Positions 46,327-55,402 of a stretch of 64,000 bases of DNA are shown in pieces (positions within the stretch are counted from its first letter, which is position 1; every line of letters begins with the position of its first letter). This DNA is from Streptomyces sp. NRRL S-337 (GTDB taxonomy: Bacteria; Actinomycetota; Actinomycetes; Streptomycetales; Streptomycetaceae): assembly GCF_000720175.1 (NCBI RefSeq), contig NZ_JOIX01000056.1:1-64000 (forward strand). Reading direction: 5' to 3'. A program made the position numbers and the translations under genes. The notes below the pieces were generated by a model, which worked only from the letters and a program-made list of their open reading frames with translations, was not told where the DNA came from and made no database searches.

Positions 46327-46740
46327 ATGCCCATTCACGAAAACCTGCTGGGGGGACCGCCCCCCACTCATCTCCCCGACGACCCCGGGCCCCGGGAGGC
46401 GCTCGCGGCCGGTACCGCGCCGGCCGATGTCGCCGCGAAGTACCCGACGTCCTCCCTCGCCTGGGCGCAGCTCGCGGACGACGCGTTCGAGGGCGGCCGG
46501 GTCGTCGAGTCGTACGCGTACGCCCGCACCGGCTACCACCGCGGTCTGGACGCGCTGCGCCGGGCCGGCTGGAAGGGCCACGGCCCGGTGCCGTTCGAGC
46601 ACGAGCCCAACCGCGGCTTCCTGCGGGCGCTGCACGCCCTCGCCCGGGCCGCCGGGGCGATCGGCGAGCAGGACGAGTACGAGCGCTGCACGCAGTTCCT
46701 GAAGGACTCCTCGCCGACGGCCGCCCAGACCCTGGGCTGA
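46327..46740 (+). CDS. DUF3151 family protein
   Basis: The product is 137 aa. It begins MPIHENLLGGPPPTHLPDD and contains SSLAWAQLADDAFEGGRVVE, SYAYARTGYHRGLDALRRAG and PFEHEPNRGFLRALHAL, the conserved core of an actinobacterial family of unknown role. It is soluble. AAGGAC precedes the ATG at 46327. Confidence 0.85.
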   Translation: MPIHENLLGGPPPTHLPDDPGPREALAAGTAPADVAAKYPTSSLAWAQLADDAFEGGRVVESYAYARTGYHRGLDALRRAGWKGHGPVPFEHEPNRGFLRALHALARAAGAIGEQDEYERCTQFLKDSSPTAAQTLG

Positions 46741-46915
46741 CCGCGACGCGACGCCGCGCCCGCGAAGGCGCCCGCTGGCCCGCCTGGCCCTCTGACCAGG
46801 CGGGCCTTGCACATGCCGGGGACCATTGCGGAAGATGCCCGGTGGGGACCGGGGCCCCCGTGCCGGAATCGGCAGGGGCGGACCGCTACCCGGAGTACGT
46901 TTCGAGGAGACAGCG

Positions 46916-47758
46916 ATGTCCCACGAGGTAACCGGCGGGGCTCAGGAGCCTGAGACCCCGAACCTCGACTTCGCAGGTACCACCCCGTACGAGGACTACG
47001 TCCAGGCGGACGTCCTCACCCATCTCCAGCAGCCGCTCTCCGACGATCCCGGCGAGATGGTCTTCCTGGTCACCACCCAGGTCATGGAGCTGTGGTTCAC
47101 CGTCATCGTCCACGAGTGGCGGACCGCGGCCGAGGCGCTGCGCCGCGACGACCTGCCGGTGGCCATCGACGCGCTGCGGCGCTCCGCGTACGAGCTGGAG
47201 GCGCTGAACGCCGCCTGGAAGCCGCTGGCCAAGCTGACCCCGGCCCAGTTCAACGCCTACCGCAGTGCGCTGGGCGAGGGTTCGGGGTTCCAGTCGGCGA
47301 TGTACCGGCGGCTGGAGTTCCTGCTCGGTGAGAAGTCCGCGTCGATGCTGGTGCCGCACCGCGGCGCCCCCCGCGCGCACGCCGAGCTGGAGAAGGCGCT
47401 GCACGAGCCGAGCCTGTGGGACGAGGTGCTGCGGCTGCTGGCCCGCCGCGGCCACCCGGTCCCGGCGGCCGTACTGGAGCGGGATCCCGCGCAGCGCTAC
47501 GAGCCGGACCCGGCGGTGGAGGCCGTCTGGGCGGAGATCTACGCGGGGGAGCAGGAGTCCGAGCTGGTCCGGCTGGGCGAGGCGCTGACCGAGGTGGCCG
47601 AGCTGGTCTGGCGATGGCGCAACGACCATCTGGTCGCGACCCGGCGGGCGATGGGCGCGAAAATGGGTACCGGTGGTTCCGCGGGCGTCGCCTGGCTGGA
47701 GAAGCGGGCCCGCAAGAACGTGTTCCCCGAGCTGTGGACGGCGCGCAGCCATGTCTGA
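46916..47758 (+). CDS. Tryptophan 2,3-dioxygenase
   Basis: The product is 280 aa. It contains TPYEDYVQADVLTHLQQP, EMVFLVTTQVMELWFTVIVH, FQSAMYRRLEFLLGEKS and WRWRNDHLVATRRAMGAKMG with the haem-ligand His. TGGSAG closes the substrate pocket. It oxidises L-tryptophan to N-formylkynurenine. GAGGAGA precedes the ATG. The stop overlaps the kynureninase start by 8 nt; it is the first gene of a three-gene operon. Confidence 0.95.
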   Translation: MSHEVTGGAQEPETPNLDFAGTTPYEDYVQADVLTHLQQPLSDDPGEMVFLVTTQVMELWFTVIVHEWRTAAEALRRDDLPVAIDALRRSAYELEALNAAWKPLAKLTPAQFNAYRSALGEGSGFQSAMYRRLEFLLGEKSASMLVPHRGAPRAHAELEKALHEPSLWDEVLRLLARRGHPVPAAVLERDPAQRYEPDPAVEAVWAEIYAGEQESELVRLGEALTEVAELVWRWRNDHLVATRRAMGAKMGTGGSAGVAWLEKRARKNVFPELWTARSHV

Positions 47759-49010
47759 GACCCCCGAGATGCCCGCGGCTCCCATGCCCGGGAGCGAACT
47801 GGCGATACGCGCGACGGAGTTGGACGCCGCCGATCCGCTCGCCGCGGTCCGTGAGCGGTTCGTCCTCGACGACACCGTCTATCTGGACGGCAATTCCCTC
47901 GGCGCGCTGCCCCGCGCGGTGCCCGGCCGGATCGCCGACGTCGTCGCCCGCGAGTGGGGCGAGCTGCGCATCCGCTCGTGGACCGAATCCGGCTGGTGGA
48001 CCGCCCCCGAGCGGATCGGCGACAAGATCGCTCCGCTGATCGGGGCCGGCCCGGGCCGGGTGGTGGTCGGCGACTCGACCAGCGTGAACATCTTCAAGGC
48101 CGTGGTCGGCGGGGTCCGGATGGCCGGGAAGGGCTGTACGGAGATCCTCGTCGACGCCACGACCTTCCCGACCGACGGCTACATCGCCCGGTCGGCGGCC
48201 CGGATGACCGGACTCGCGGTGCGGCCGGTGGAGCCGGCCCGGATCGCCGACGAGGTCACCGAACGCACCGCGGTCGCGCTGGTCAACCACGTCGACTACC
48301 GCACCGGGCGGCTCAACGACCTGCCGTCCATCACCACCGCGCTGCACTCCGCGGGCGCGCTGGCCATCTGGGACCTGTGCCACAGCGCGGGCGCCCTGCC
48401 GGTCGGCCTCGACGCCCACGGCGTGGACCTCGCGGTCGGCTGCACGTACAAGTACCTCAACGGCGGCCCGGGTTCGCCCGCGTACCTCTACGTCCGCGAG
48501 GGGCTCCAGGAACGGTTCGAGTCGCCGCTGCCGGGCTGGAACTCGCACGCCGACCCGTTCGCGATGGACCCCGGCTACACCCCCGGCGACGGCATCGTGC
48601 GCGGCCGGGTCGGCACCCCCGACATCCTGTCGCTGCTGGCGCTGGAGGCGGCGCTGGAGGCCTGGGACGGGGTGTCCATGGACGACGTACGGGCCAAGAG
48701 CCTGGCGCTGACCGACTTCTTCCTGGAGTGCGTGGCCGCCCATGTGCCGCCGGGCCGGGTCCGGTCGGTCACCCCGGCCGACCACCGGCAGCGCGGCAGC
48801 CAGGTGGCGCTGCAGTGCCCGGGGGCCGGTGAGGTGATGGACGAGCTGATCCGCCGCGGTGTGGTCGGCGACTTCCGCCACCCGGACGTGCTGCGCTTCG
48901 GCTTCACCCCGCTCTACACCTCCTTCGCGGACGCGGAGCGGGCGGCGCGGGTGCTCGGCGAGGTGCTGGGCGCGCAGCCGGACGCGGTGGCGCCCGGGAC
49001 CGTCGGGTGA
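47751..49010 (+). CDS. kynU: Kynureninase
   Basis: The product is 419 aa. It contains FVLDDTVYLDGNSLGALPRA, WDLCHSAGALPVGLDAHG, the PLP-lysine motif VGCTYKYLNGGPGSPAYLYV and RGRVGTPDILSL. It cleaves kynurenine to anthranilate and alanine. It overlaps both neighbours (tryptophan dioxygenase and the hydrolase). Confidence 0.95.
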   Translation: MSETPEMPAAPMPGSELAIRATELDAADPLAAVRERFVLDDTVYLDGNSLGALPRAVPGRIADVVAREWGELRIRSWTESGWWTAPERIGDKIAPLIGAGPGRVVVGDSTSVNIFKAVVGGVRMAGKGCTEILVDATTFPTDGYIARSAARMTGLAVRPVEPARIADEVTERTAVALVNHVDYRTGRLNDLPSITTALHSAGALAIWDLCHSAGALPVGLDAHGVDLAVGCTYKYLNGGPGSPAYLYVREGLQERFESPLPGWNSHADPFAMDPGYTPGDGIVRGRVGTPDILSLLALEAALEAWDGVSMDDVRAKSLALTDFFLECVAAHVPPGRVRSVTPADHRQRGSQVALQCPGAGEVMDELIRRGVVGDFRHPDVLRFGFTPLYTSFADAERAARVLGEVLGAQPDAVAPGTVG

Positions 49011-49768
49011 GCGCGGCGGACGAGGAGTCGGCGCTGCTGGGGCTCGCCCCGGTGGCGCCGGACCGCACGCTGGCCTACGGGCCGCACCCGGACCAGGTCG
49101 TCGACCTCTACGGCCCGTGGGGCGCCGCCGCCGGTCCACCGGTGGTGCTGCTGCACGGCGGGTTCTGGCGCGCGGCCTACGACCGGTGTCATCTGTCGCC
49201 GCTGGCCGCCGCGCTGGCCGGGCAGGGGCGGCCGGTCGCGCTCGTCGAGTACCGCAGGGTCGGTGCGGGCGGCGGCGCACCGGGGACCTTCGAGGACGTG
49301 GCGGCCGGCATCGAGGCGGTGGCGGCGCAGGATCCCGGCGCCGGCGGTCCGGTGCTGGTCGGGCACTCGGCGGGCGGCCATCTCGCGCTGCTCGCCGCGG
49401 CCCGGCCCGGCACCCCGCTCGCCCACGTGCTGGCCGTCTCGCCGGTCGCCGACCTGGCGCGCGCCCATGAGCTGGGCCTCAGCGACGGGGCGGTGGCGGA
49501 GCTGCTCGGACCGGCACCCGGTCTGGCGGAGCGCCTGGCCGCCGCCGACCCGATGCGCCATCCGCCGGCCGGCGTCCCGGTGACGCTCCTGCACGGCACC
49601 GACGACCCGGACGTCCCCCTGGAGCTCTCCCGCCGGTACGCCGCGGCGCACCCCGGCAGCGCCGAGCTGAGGGAGCTGCCGGGCGTCGGGCACTACGCCC
49701 CGGTGACACCGGGCACCCCGGCCTGCGCCACGCTGTGCGGGCTGCTGCCGGGGCCCGTTCCGCGGTGA
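49007..49768 (+). CDS. Alpha/beta hydrolase, probable kynurenine formamidase
   Basis: The product is 253 aa. It contains VVLLHGGFWRAAYDRCHLSP (the HGGFW oxyanion motif), LVGHSAGGHLALLAA (nucleophile Ser), DDPDVPLELS (Asp) and GVGHYAPV (His). Sequence alone allows a general esterase, but GTGA coupling to kynureninase and the dioxygenase upstream make kynurenine formamidase the likely role, completing tryptophan to anthranilate. Confidence 0.82.
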   Translation: MSAADEESALLGLAPVAPDRTLAYGPHPDQVVDLYGPWGAAAGPPVVLLHGGFWRAAYDRCHLSPLAAALAGQGRPVALVEYRRVGAGGGAPGTFEDVAAGIEAVAAQDPGAGGPVLVGHSAGGHLALLAAARPGTPLAHVLAVSPVADLARAHELGLSDGAVAELLGPAPGLAERLAAADPMRHPPAGVPVTLLHGTDDPDVPLELSRRYAAAHPGSAELRELPGVGHYAPVTPGTPACATLCGLLPGPVPR

Positions 49769-49868
49769 TCCCCGGCACCGCGCCGACCAGGTAGTACTTG
49801 AGACGGACCCCGGCAGATCCCCTTCGGTGGGGACGCCCGGCGGTCCGTCTCTGCTTACCGTTGTCTGC

Positions 49869-51230
49869 GTGAACGAGAAGACCCAGTCGCAGGGCACCCT
49901 GCGCTCAGAGGCCCGGATAGCCCGCGGTGCGCTGCACCGGCTGCGCCAGGACCTGTTCGTCGACGCCTTCGCCTTCCGCCCGATGCCGCCGCTGGAGGAC
50001 GCCAAGGTGTCCCGGTGGGTCCCCTGGCTGCCGGAGCGGCTGCGGCACTGGCTGCGCTGGCTGCCGCACCTCATGGTCGGTTTCTTCTCGGTGTGCGTCT
50101 TCCTGGCGTCCTTCACCATGGGCTACGACATGGGGCCGGTGCGCGGCACCCTGGTCGGCGGCTTCTCCCTGCTGGTGGCCGCCGCGCCGGCGCTCACGCT
50201 GTTCCGGCCGGTGGGCGCCTACTGGCTGGCGCTGGGCGCGTTCGTGGCGTCGGTCGTGGGCGTTGCGCTCATCTCCGACTACCCCAGTGCCTTCAGCGGC
50301 ACCGCCTTTCCCACGCTGCTGGCCGTGATGACGCTGGTGGTGCTGCGCACCCGGCCCCGGATGGCGGTGGAGATGTGGCTGGTCACCCTTGCGGTGGGAG
50401 CCGTGGTGCTGGCGGTCACCAGGAACGACTCGGGGGATCTGGGGCCGGTGATGGTCTTCAGCGGCATGGTGCTGATCTGCGCCGCCGCGGTCCGCGCCTG
50501 GCGCGAGGAGCGCCGGCAGGTCGTCGAGACGCTGACCGCGACCGCCGAGGAGCGGTCCCGGCGCACGCTCCTGGAGGAGCGCGCCACGATCGCCCGTGAG
50601 CTGCACGACGTGGTGGCCCACCACATGTCCGTGATCGCCATCCAGGCGGAGGCAGCCCCGTACCGGGTCGAGAACACCCCGCCCGAGCTCGCCACGTCCT
50701 TCGCCACGATCCGCGAGAACGCCGTCGCCGCGCTGACCGAACTGCGCCGCATCCTGGGCGTGGTCCGCTCCGAGGATCCGGACGCCTTCGCAGAGGTCGA
50801 TCCGGAGGCCCCGCAGCCGACGCTGGCCAGCCTCGAATCGCTGCTGGACAGCGTCCGCGGCGCCGGGCTGACCGTCGAGGCGGTGATCACCGGTGCGCCG
50901 CGTCCGCTGCCGCAGGGCGTCGAGCTCTCCGCCTACCGGATCGTTCAGGAGGCGCTGAGCAACACGCTGCGCCATGCGCCGGGCGCCGACGCCCGGGTGG
51001 AGATCTCCTACGTGCTCGGCGGGCTCGGCCTGCGGATCATCAACGGCGCCCCGAGCCGGCTGGCCAAGCCCTCCCCGGGCGCGGGCCACGGCGTGCTGGG
51101 CATGCGCGAGCGGGTACAGATGCTGGGCGGCGAGATGACCGCCGACCACACCGAGGACGGCGGTTTCGAGGTCGCGGCGTTCATCCCGGTCGCCGCGTCC
51201 GAGGCCACTGCGAAGGGGGGTGCCGCATGA
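49869..51230 (+). CDS. NarL-type sensor histidine kinase
   Basis: The product is 453 aa. The N-terminal half has several membrane helices (PHLMVGFFSVCVFLASFTMG and LVGGFSLLVAAAPALTLF). The HisKA_3 motif is ERATIARELHDVVAHHMSVI with the phospho-His near residue 246. The HATPase end reads GLGLRIINGA and GAGHGVLGMRERVQMLGG. The signal is unknown. GTG at 49869 follows TACCGT by 7 nt (leaderless type). It overlaps the response-regulator gene (ATGA). Confidence 0.9.
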   Translation: MNEKTQSQGTLRSEARIARGALHRLRQDLFVDAFAFRPMPPLEDAKVSRWVPWLPERLRHWLRWLPHLMVGFFSVCVFLASFTMGYDMGPVRGTLVGGFSLLVAAAPALTLFRPVGAYWLALGAFVASVVGVALISDYPSAFSGTAFPTLLAVMTLVVLRTRPRMAVEMWLVTLAVGAVVLAVTRNDSGDLGPVMVFSGMVLICAAAVRAWREERRQVVETLTATAEERSRRTLLEERATIARELHDVVAHHMSVIAIQAEAAPYRVENTPPELATSFATIRENAVAALTELRRILGVVRSEDPDAFAEVDPEAPQPTLASLESLLDSVRGAGLTVEAVITGAPRPLPQGVELSAYRIVQEALSNTLRHAPGADARVEISYVLGGLGLRIINGAPSRLAKPSPGAGHGVLGMRERVQMLGGEMTADHTEDGGFEVAAFIPVAASEATAKGGAA

Positions 51231-51883
51231 TCCGGGTGCTGATCGTCGACGACCAGGTGATGGTTCGCGAGGGGTTCTCCGTCCTGCTCAACGCCATGCC
51301 GGACATCGAGGTCGTCGGGGAGGCCGTGGACGGCCGCCAGGCGGTGCGGAAGGTCGCGGAGCTCAAGCCCGACGTCGTCCTGATGGACATTCGCATGCCG
51401 GAGATGAACGGTCTGGACGCGACCCGCGAGATCGTCGCCGCCGACGCGGACGCCAAGGTCCTGGTCCTGACGACCTTCGATCTGGACGAGTACGTGTACC
51501 AGGCGCTGCGCGCCGGGGCCAGCGGCTTCCTGCTGAAGGACGCCTCGGCCGGTCAGCTCGCCGAGGGCGTGCGGATCGTCGCCTCCGGCGAGGCACTGCT
51601 GGCCCCGACCGTCACCAAGCGGCTGATCTCGGAGTTCTCCCGGCTGGGGACGCCCCGCGCCCCCGCCCAGGAGCGCATCGCCGATCTGACGGAACGCGAG
51701 ACCGAGGTGCTGGTGCTGGTCGCCCAGGGCCTGTCGAACGGGGAGATCGCGGCCCATCTCGTCGTCGCCGAATCGACGGTGAAGACGCACGTCAGCCGCA
51801 TCCTGGTGAAGCTCGGCCTGCGCGACCGCACGCAGGCGGCGGTCTTCGCGTACGAGGCCCGGCTGGTGACACCGGGGGCCTGA
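51227..51883 (+). CDS. LuxR/NarL-type response regulator
   Basis: The product is 218 aa. The receiver domain has IVDDQVMVREGFSVLL, the phospho-Asp in VVLMDIRMPEMNG and LKDASAG. The GerE helix-turn-helix is LTERETEVLVLVAQGLSNGE, ending in STVKTHVSRIL. It pairs with the coupled sensor kinase. No target gene is evident from position alone. Confidence 0.93.
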   Translation: MIRVLIVDDQVMVREGFSVLLNAMPDIEVVGEAVDGRQAVRKVAELKPDVVLMDIRMPEMNGLDATREIVAADADAKVLVLTTFDLDEYVYQALRAGASGFLLKDASAGQLAEGVRIVASGEALLAPTVTKRLISEFSRLGTPRAPAQERIADLTERETEVLVLVAQGLSNGEIAAHLVVAESTVKTHVSRILVKLGLRDRTQAAVFAYEARLVTPGA

Positions 51884-51915
51884 CCCGCCTCTGCGTCCAC
51901 AGCCTGTGGACACGA

Positions 51916-51953
51916 GTACGCGGCCGGAGTCCGCTACAGCTCCGGCCGCGTAC
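51916..51953. terminator. Hairpin terminator after the two-component system
   Basis: GTACGCGGCCGGAG, 10-nt loop, CTCCGGCCGCGTAC: a 14-bp perfect stem. The parS array follows immediately. Confidence 0.88.
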
Positions 51954-51967
51954 GTCTGTGGGTGGTG

Positions 51968-52057
51968 GTTTCACGTGAAACGGCGCCCTACGTCGGCGAG
52001 TTGGGGTTTCACGTGAAACGGCGGCGTGCATCCGTGCGTTGCCGTTTCACGTGAAAC
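51968..52057. promoter_or_regulatory. parS: Array of three parS sites at 38-bp spacing
   Basis: GTTTCACGTGAAAC occurs at 51968-51981, 52006-52019 and 52044-52057. All three are perfect and start exactly 38 bp apart. The array fills the gap between the convergent response-regulator and ABC-permease genes, where it would not interfere with a promoter. Such a cluster should load ParB strongly. Confidence 0.93.
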
Positions 52058-52069
52058 CGCCGGGCGGGA

Positions 52070-53707
52070 TCAGCCGATGTCGCGCCGGCGGAACCCGGCC
52101 AGGCCGGCGGCGAGGAAGACGGCGGAGAGCGCGAGCAGCCAGACGAACGGGGCGGCGGTGGCGTGGGTGCCCGGGAGCTTGGGCAGGTGGCCGTAGGGCG
52201 AGAGGTCCATGGCCCACTGGGGGAGCCTCAGCGACGGGCCGATCCAGCCGAGCGCCAGGCAGCCCCCGACCACCGCCCACACGGCCGTGGTGGCCCGGGG
52301 CAGCAGCCCGAAGGCCAGCACCGCCAGGCCGGTGAGCGTCCAGACTGCCGGCACCTGGGCGAGCGCGGCGGCCAGCACCGGCCCCACCCGGCCGGCGTCG
52401 CCGACCGAGATGCCGTACGAGATGCCGAGCGCCAACCCGCCGAAGCCGAGGACGACGACCGTGCCGGCGTAGGCGACGGCCAGGTGGCCGGCGGCCCAGC
52501 GGAGCCGGCCCACCGCGCCGGCCAGCACCGGTTCGGCCCGGTCGGCGGTCTCCTCGCCGCGCAGCCGGAGCACCGCACCGGCCGCGTAGATCGCGGCGAC
52601 CATGCCGAGCATGCCGACCATCGTGGCCAGGAAGGCGTCGGTCAGCCGCGCCTGCCCGCCCATCCGCTCGAAGATCTCGCGGGTCCGCTGGTTGCCGCCG
52701 ACCATGTCGGACGCGCCCTTCGCGATCCCGCCGAAGACCGCGCCGGCGCACACGTAACCGAGCGTCCAGCCGCCGAGGGTCGTCCGCTGCAGCCGCCAGG
52801 CCAGGCCGAACGGCCCGGCCAGCGAGCGCGGGGCCCGGGCCGGACCGGGCCGGGCCGGCAGGAAGCTCATGCCGAGGTCGCGGCGGGCGGTGAGCGCGTA
52901 GGCGGCGGCCACGGTGAGCGCGGTGCCCGCCAGGAAGAGCAGCAGCGCCCCCCAGCGCTCGTCGGCGTACGCCCGCAGGTTCTCCGCCCAACCGAGCGGC
53001 GCGGCCCAGGTGAGCGGGGAGCCGGCGGTGGCGTCGGCGGCATCGCCCGCGCCGCGCAGCGCGAAGGCGAGGCCGAGCACCGCGCCGGTCAGCCCCTTCG
53101 CCATCCGGGCGCTCTCGGTGAGCTGCGCGGCGATGGCGGCCAGACCGGCGAACAGCATGCCGGTGCCGCCGATGGCGAGCCCGAGGGCCAGCGAACCGGC
53201 GGCCGGCCGACCGGACCGGGCGAGCCCCGCCGCGATCAGCACGACGAGCACGGCGTTGGCGAGCAGCGCCGCCAGCAGGGCCGCGGTCAGCGGCGCCCGA
53301 CGGCCCACCATCGCGGCGGACAGCAGCTCCTGACGGCCCGTCTCCTCCTCCTCACGGGTGTGCCGCACGACGATCAGCAGGCTCATCACCGCGGCCAGCA
53401 CCGCCCCGAACCCGGCCATCCGCCAGGCGATCAGGCCGCCGAGGGAGTCGCTGAAGACGGGGCCGTACAGCGCGCGCATCGAGCCGTTGGTGGTCATCGA
53501 GCCGGCCAGTTGGGCGCGCTCGGCGGCGGTGCCGTAGAGCGCTTCGAAGGACGAGCCCAGGCTCGCCACGACCAGGCCGAGGCCGAGCACCCAGGCCGGG
53601 ATCATCACCCGGTCGCGGCGCAGCGCGAGCCGCAACAGGACGCCGGTACCGGCCAGTTGGCGGGAGCGGGCGGTGCCGGCGGGCACCGCGGCGGCCACCG
53701 CGGTCAT
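52070..53707 (-). CDS. ABC-2-type exporter permease (two fused halves)
   Basis: The product is 545 aa with about 12 transmembrane helices in two similar halves, each starting with a loop and helix pair ([20 protein letters not shown] and [20 protein letters not shown]). Half-loops contain Gly-rich FGxMG-type motifs. It is the membrane part of an exporter whose ATPase is the overlapping upstream gene (4-nt ATGA overlap). The substrate is unknown; drug or lipid export is common. Confidence 0.87.
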   Translation of the reverse strand: MTAVAAAVPAGTARSRQLAGTGVLLRLALRRDRVMIPAWVLGLGLVVASLGSSFEALYGTAAERAQLAGSMTTNGSMRALYGPVFSDSLGGLIAWRMAGFGAVLAAVMSLLIVVRHTREEEETGRQELLSAAMVGRRAPLTAALLAALLANAVLVVLIAAGLARSGRPAAGSLALGLAIGGTGMLFAGLAAIAAQLTESARMAKGLTGAVLGLAFALRGAGDAADATAGSPLTWAAPLGWAENLRAYADERWGALLLFLAGTALTVAAAYALTARRDLGMSFLPARPGPARAPRSLAGPFGLAWRLQRTTLGGWTLGYVCAGAVFGGIAKGASDMVGGNQRTREIFERMGGQARLTDAFLATMVGMLGMVAAIYAAGAVLRLRGEETADRAEPVLAGAVGRLRWAAGHLAVAYAGTVVVLGFGGLALGISYGISVGDAGRVGPVLAAALAQVPAVWTLTGLAVLAFGLLPRATTAVWAVVGGCLALGWIGPSLRLPQWAMDLSPYGHLPKLPGTHATAAPFVWLLALSAVFLAAGLAGFRRRDIG

Positions 53708-54672
53708 CGGGCGACCGCCGTCTCGTCGCGGTCGGCCCCGCCGCGTACGTCGTCCTGGTAGTGCCGCAGGAACAGCTCTTCCAGGGTGGGCGGGGTGCTG
53801 GTCAGGCTGCGTACCCCGGAGGTGGCCAGCGACCGCAGCACGGCGTCGAGCTTGCCGGTGTCGACCTGCAGCCTGACCCGGTGCCCCTGGACGTCCAGGT
53901 CGTGGACACCGGGGAGCGCGGCCAAACCTCCCCCGGCTACCGCTGGGGGGACCCCGTCAGGGCCGGCCAGTTCGGCGACGATCGACGTACGGGTCAGGTG
54001 CCGCAGCTCGCCGAGCGAACCGGACTCGACCGTCCGCCCCTTGCGGATGATGCTGACCCGGTCGCAGAGCGCTTCCACCTCGGACAGTACGTGGCTGGAG
54101 AGCAGCACCGTACGGCCGCGGTCGCGCTCCTCGATGACGCAGGTCTGGAAGACCTCCTCCATCAACGGGTCGAGCCCGGAGGTCGGTTCGTCGAGGATCA
54201 GCAGGTCGACGTCGGAGGCGAAGGCGGCGACCAGGGCGACCTTCTGCCGGTTGCCCTTGGAGTACGTGCGCCCCTTCTTGGTCGGGTCGAGCTCGAAGCG
54301 CTCCAGCAGCTCGTCCCGCCGCGCCCGGTCCATCCCGCCGCGGAGCCGCCCGTAGAGATCGATGACCTCGCCGCCGGAGAGGTTGCGCCACAGGGTGACA
54401 TCGCCGGGGACGTAGGCGACGCGGCGGTGCAGGGCGACGGCGTCGTGCCAGGGATCGCGGTCCAGGAGCCGGGCGGTGCCGCGGTCGGCGCGCAGCAGAC
54501 CGAGCAGCACGCGGATGGTGGTGGACTTCCCGGCGCCGTTGGGCCCCAGGAATCCGTGTACCTCGCCGGCCTCGACGGTGAGGTCGAGGCCGTCCAGCGC
54601 ACGGGTCCGCCCGAAGGACTTGTGGAGACCGTCCACCCGGATCGCGGGAGCGGGAGCGATTGGCTTGGTCAT
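53704..54672 (-). CDS. ABC exporter ATP-binding protein
   Basis: The product is 322 aa. It has Walker [13 protein letters not shown], a Q-loop region AYVPGDV, the modified signature [15 protein letters not shown], Walker [15 protein letters not shown] and the His switch [11 protein letters not shown]-terminal domain of about 90 residues follows. The promoter has TTCACA and TAGCTT at 17-bp spacing, with TAGCTT ending 7 nt before the ATG, so it is leaderless. The -35 lies inside the palindrome at 54693-54708, a likely MarR operator. Confidence 0.92.
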   Translation of the reverse strand: MTKPIAPAPAIRVDGLHKSFGRTRALDGLDLTVEAGEVHGFLGPNGAGKSTTIRVLLGLLRADRGTARLLDRDPWHDAVALHRRVAYVPGDVTLWRNLSGGEVIDLYGRLRGGMDRARRDELLERFELDPTKKGRTYSKGNRQKVALVAAFASDVDLLILDEPTSGLDPLMEEVFQTCVIEERDRGRTVLLSSHVLSEVEALCDRVSIIRKGRTVESGSLGELRHLTRTSIVAELAGPDGVPPAVAGGGLAALPGVHDLDVQGHRVRLQVDTGKLDAVLRSLATSGVRSLTSTPPTLEELFLRHYQDDVRGGADRDETAVAR

Positions 54673-54692
54673 GCTTCGGAAGCTACGCGAGT

Positions 54693-54708
54693 TTCACAAA
54701 TTTGTGAA
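54693..54708. promoter_or_regulatory. Palindromic operator between ABC exporter and MarR genes
   Basis: TTCACAAATTTGTGAA is a perfect 16-bp palindrome. Its right half supplies the -35 element of the leftward ABC promoter. It lies 58 nt before the MarR start. The divergent MarR-family protein is the obvious candidate to bind it and repress both directions. Confidence 0.78.
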
Positions 54709-54766
54709 GTTAAGAAACCGTATAAAGTTGAGCGGGGTGGCGCTGATCAGGGGAGAGGATGCGGAC

Positions 54767-55318
54767 ATGAGCAATGCGGAACGTGCGGCAGGTACGGACA
54801 GCGGCGACGGGCGGCGGACTGCCGACCCACGCGCCCAGGAGGCGATCTCCCAGTTCGTCGAACGGTTCGCGGCCCAGATGGTGGACGCCGGGATGGCCCG
54901 CATGCCGGCCCGCGTCTTCGCCTGCCTGCTCGCCTCCGACTCCGGCGTCCTGACCTCCGCCGAGCTGGGCGAACGGCTCCAGATCAGCCCCGCCGCGGTG
55001 TCCGGCGCGGTGCGCTACCTCTCCCAGGTCGACATGATCAGCCGCGAACGCGAGCCGGGCTCCCGCCGCGACCGCTACCGCGTGCACAGCGACCAGTGGT
55101 ACGAGGCGCTGACCCGCCGGGAGAACGTCATCGCCCGCTGGGAGGGCACCCTGCGCGAGGGCGTGGAGAGCCTCGGCCCCGACTCCCCGGCCGGCCGCCG
55201 GCTCAACGAGACCCTGGTCTTCTTCGCCTTCCTGCAGAAGGAGCTGCCCGCCCTGCTGGACCGCTGGCGCGACCACCGCGACCAGCTGCGCGCCGGTTAC
55301 GACGGCGCCGACGGCTGA
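54767..55318 (+). CDS. MarR/GbsR-type transcriptional regulator
   Basis: The product is 183 aa. The winged-helix core reads ARMPARVFACLLASDSGVLT and then SAELGERLQISPAAVSGAVR with YLSQVDMISREREPGSRRDR. A long C-terminal helical region follows. It is divergent from an ABC exporter, and the palindrome in between is its likely operator. The ligand is unknown. GGGGAGAGG precedes the ATG. A TATAAA near 54721 may be part of its promoter. Confidence 0.88.
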   Translation: MSNAERAAGTDSGDGRRTADPRAQEAISQFVERFAAQMVDAGMARMPARVFACLLASDSGVLTSAELGERLQISPAAVSGAVRYLSQVDMISREREPGSRRDRYRVHSDQWYEALTRRENVIARWEGTLREGVESLGPDSPAGRRLNETLVFFAFLQKELPALLDRWRDHRDQLRAGYDGADG

Positions 55319-55402
55319 GCCCGGCGGCCGACGGCCCCACCGCTCGGCGCGCAGACGAGAGCCTCACCCCCGCCGCTCCCAGCTCATCCCCGCCGCTCCC
55401 CG

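Noticed and set aside
43249..46812. Very long open frame on the minus strand opposite fba and the MFS gene
   Set aside because: It is an antisense shadow of high-GC coding DNA. The amino-acid composition is Arg/Gly/His repeats without domains, and the plus-strand genes are certain.
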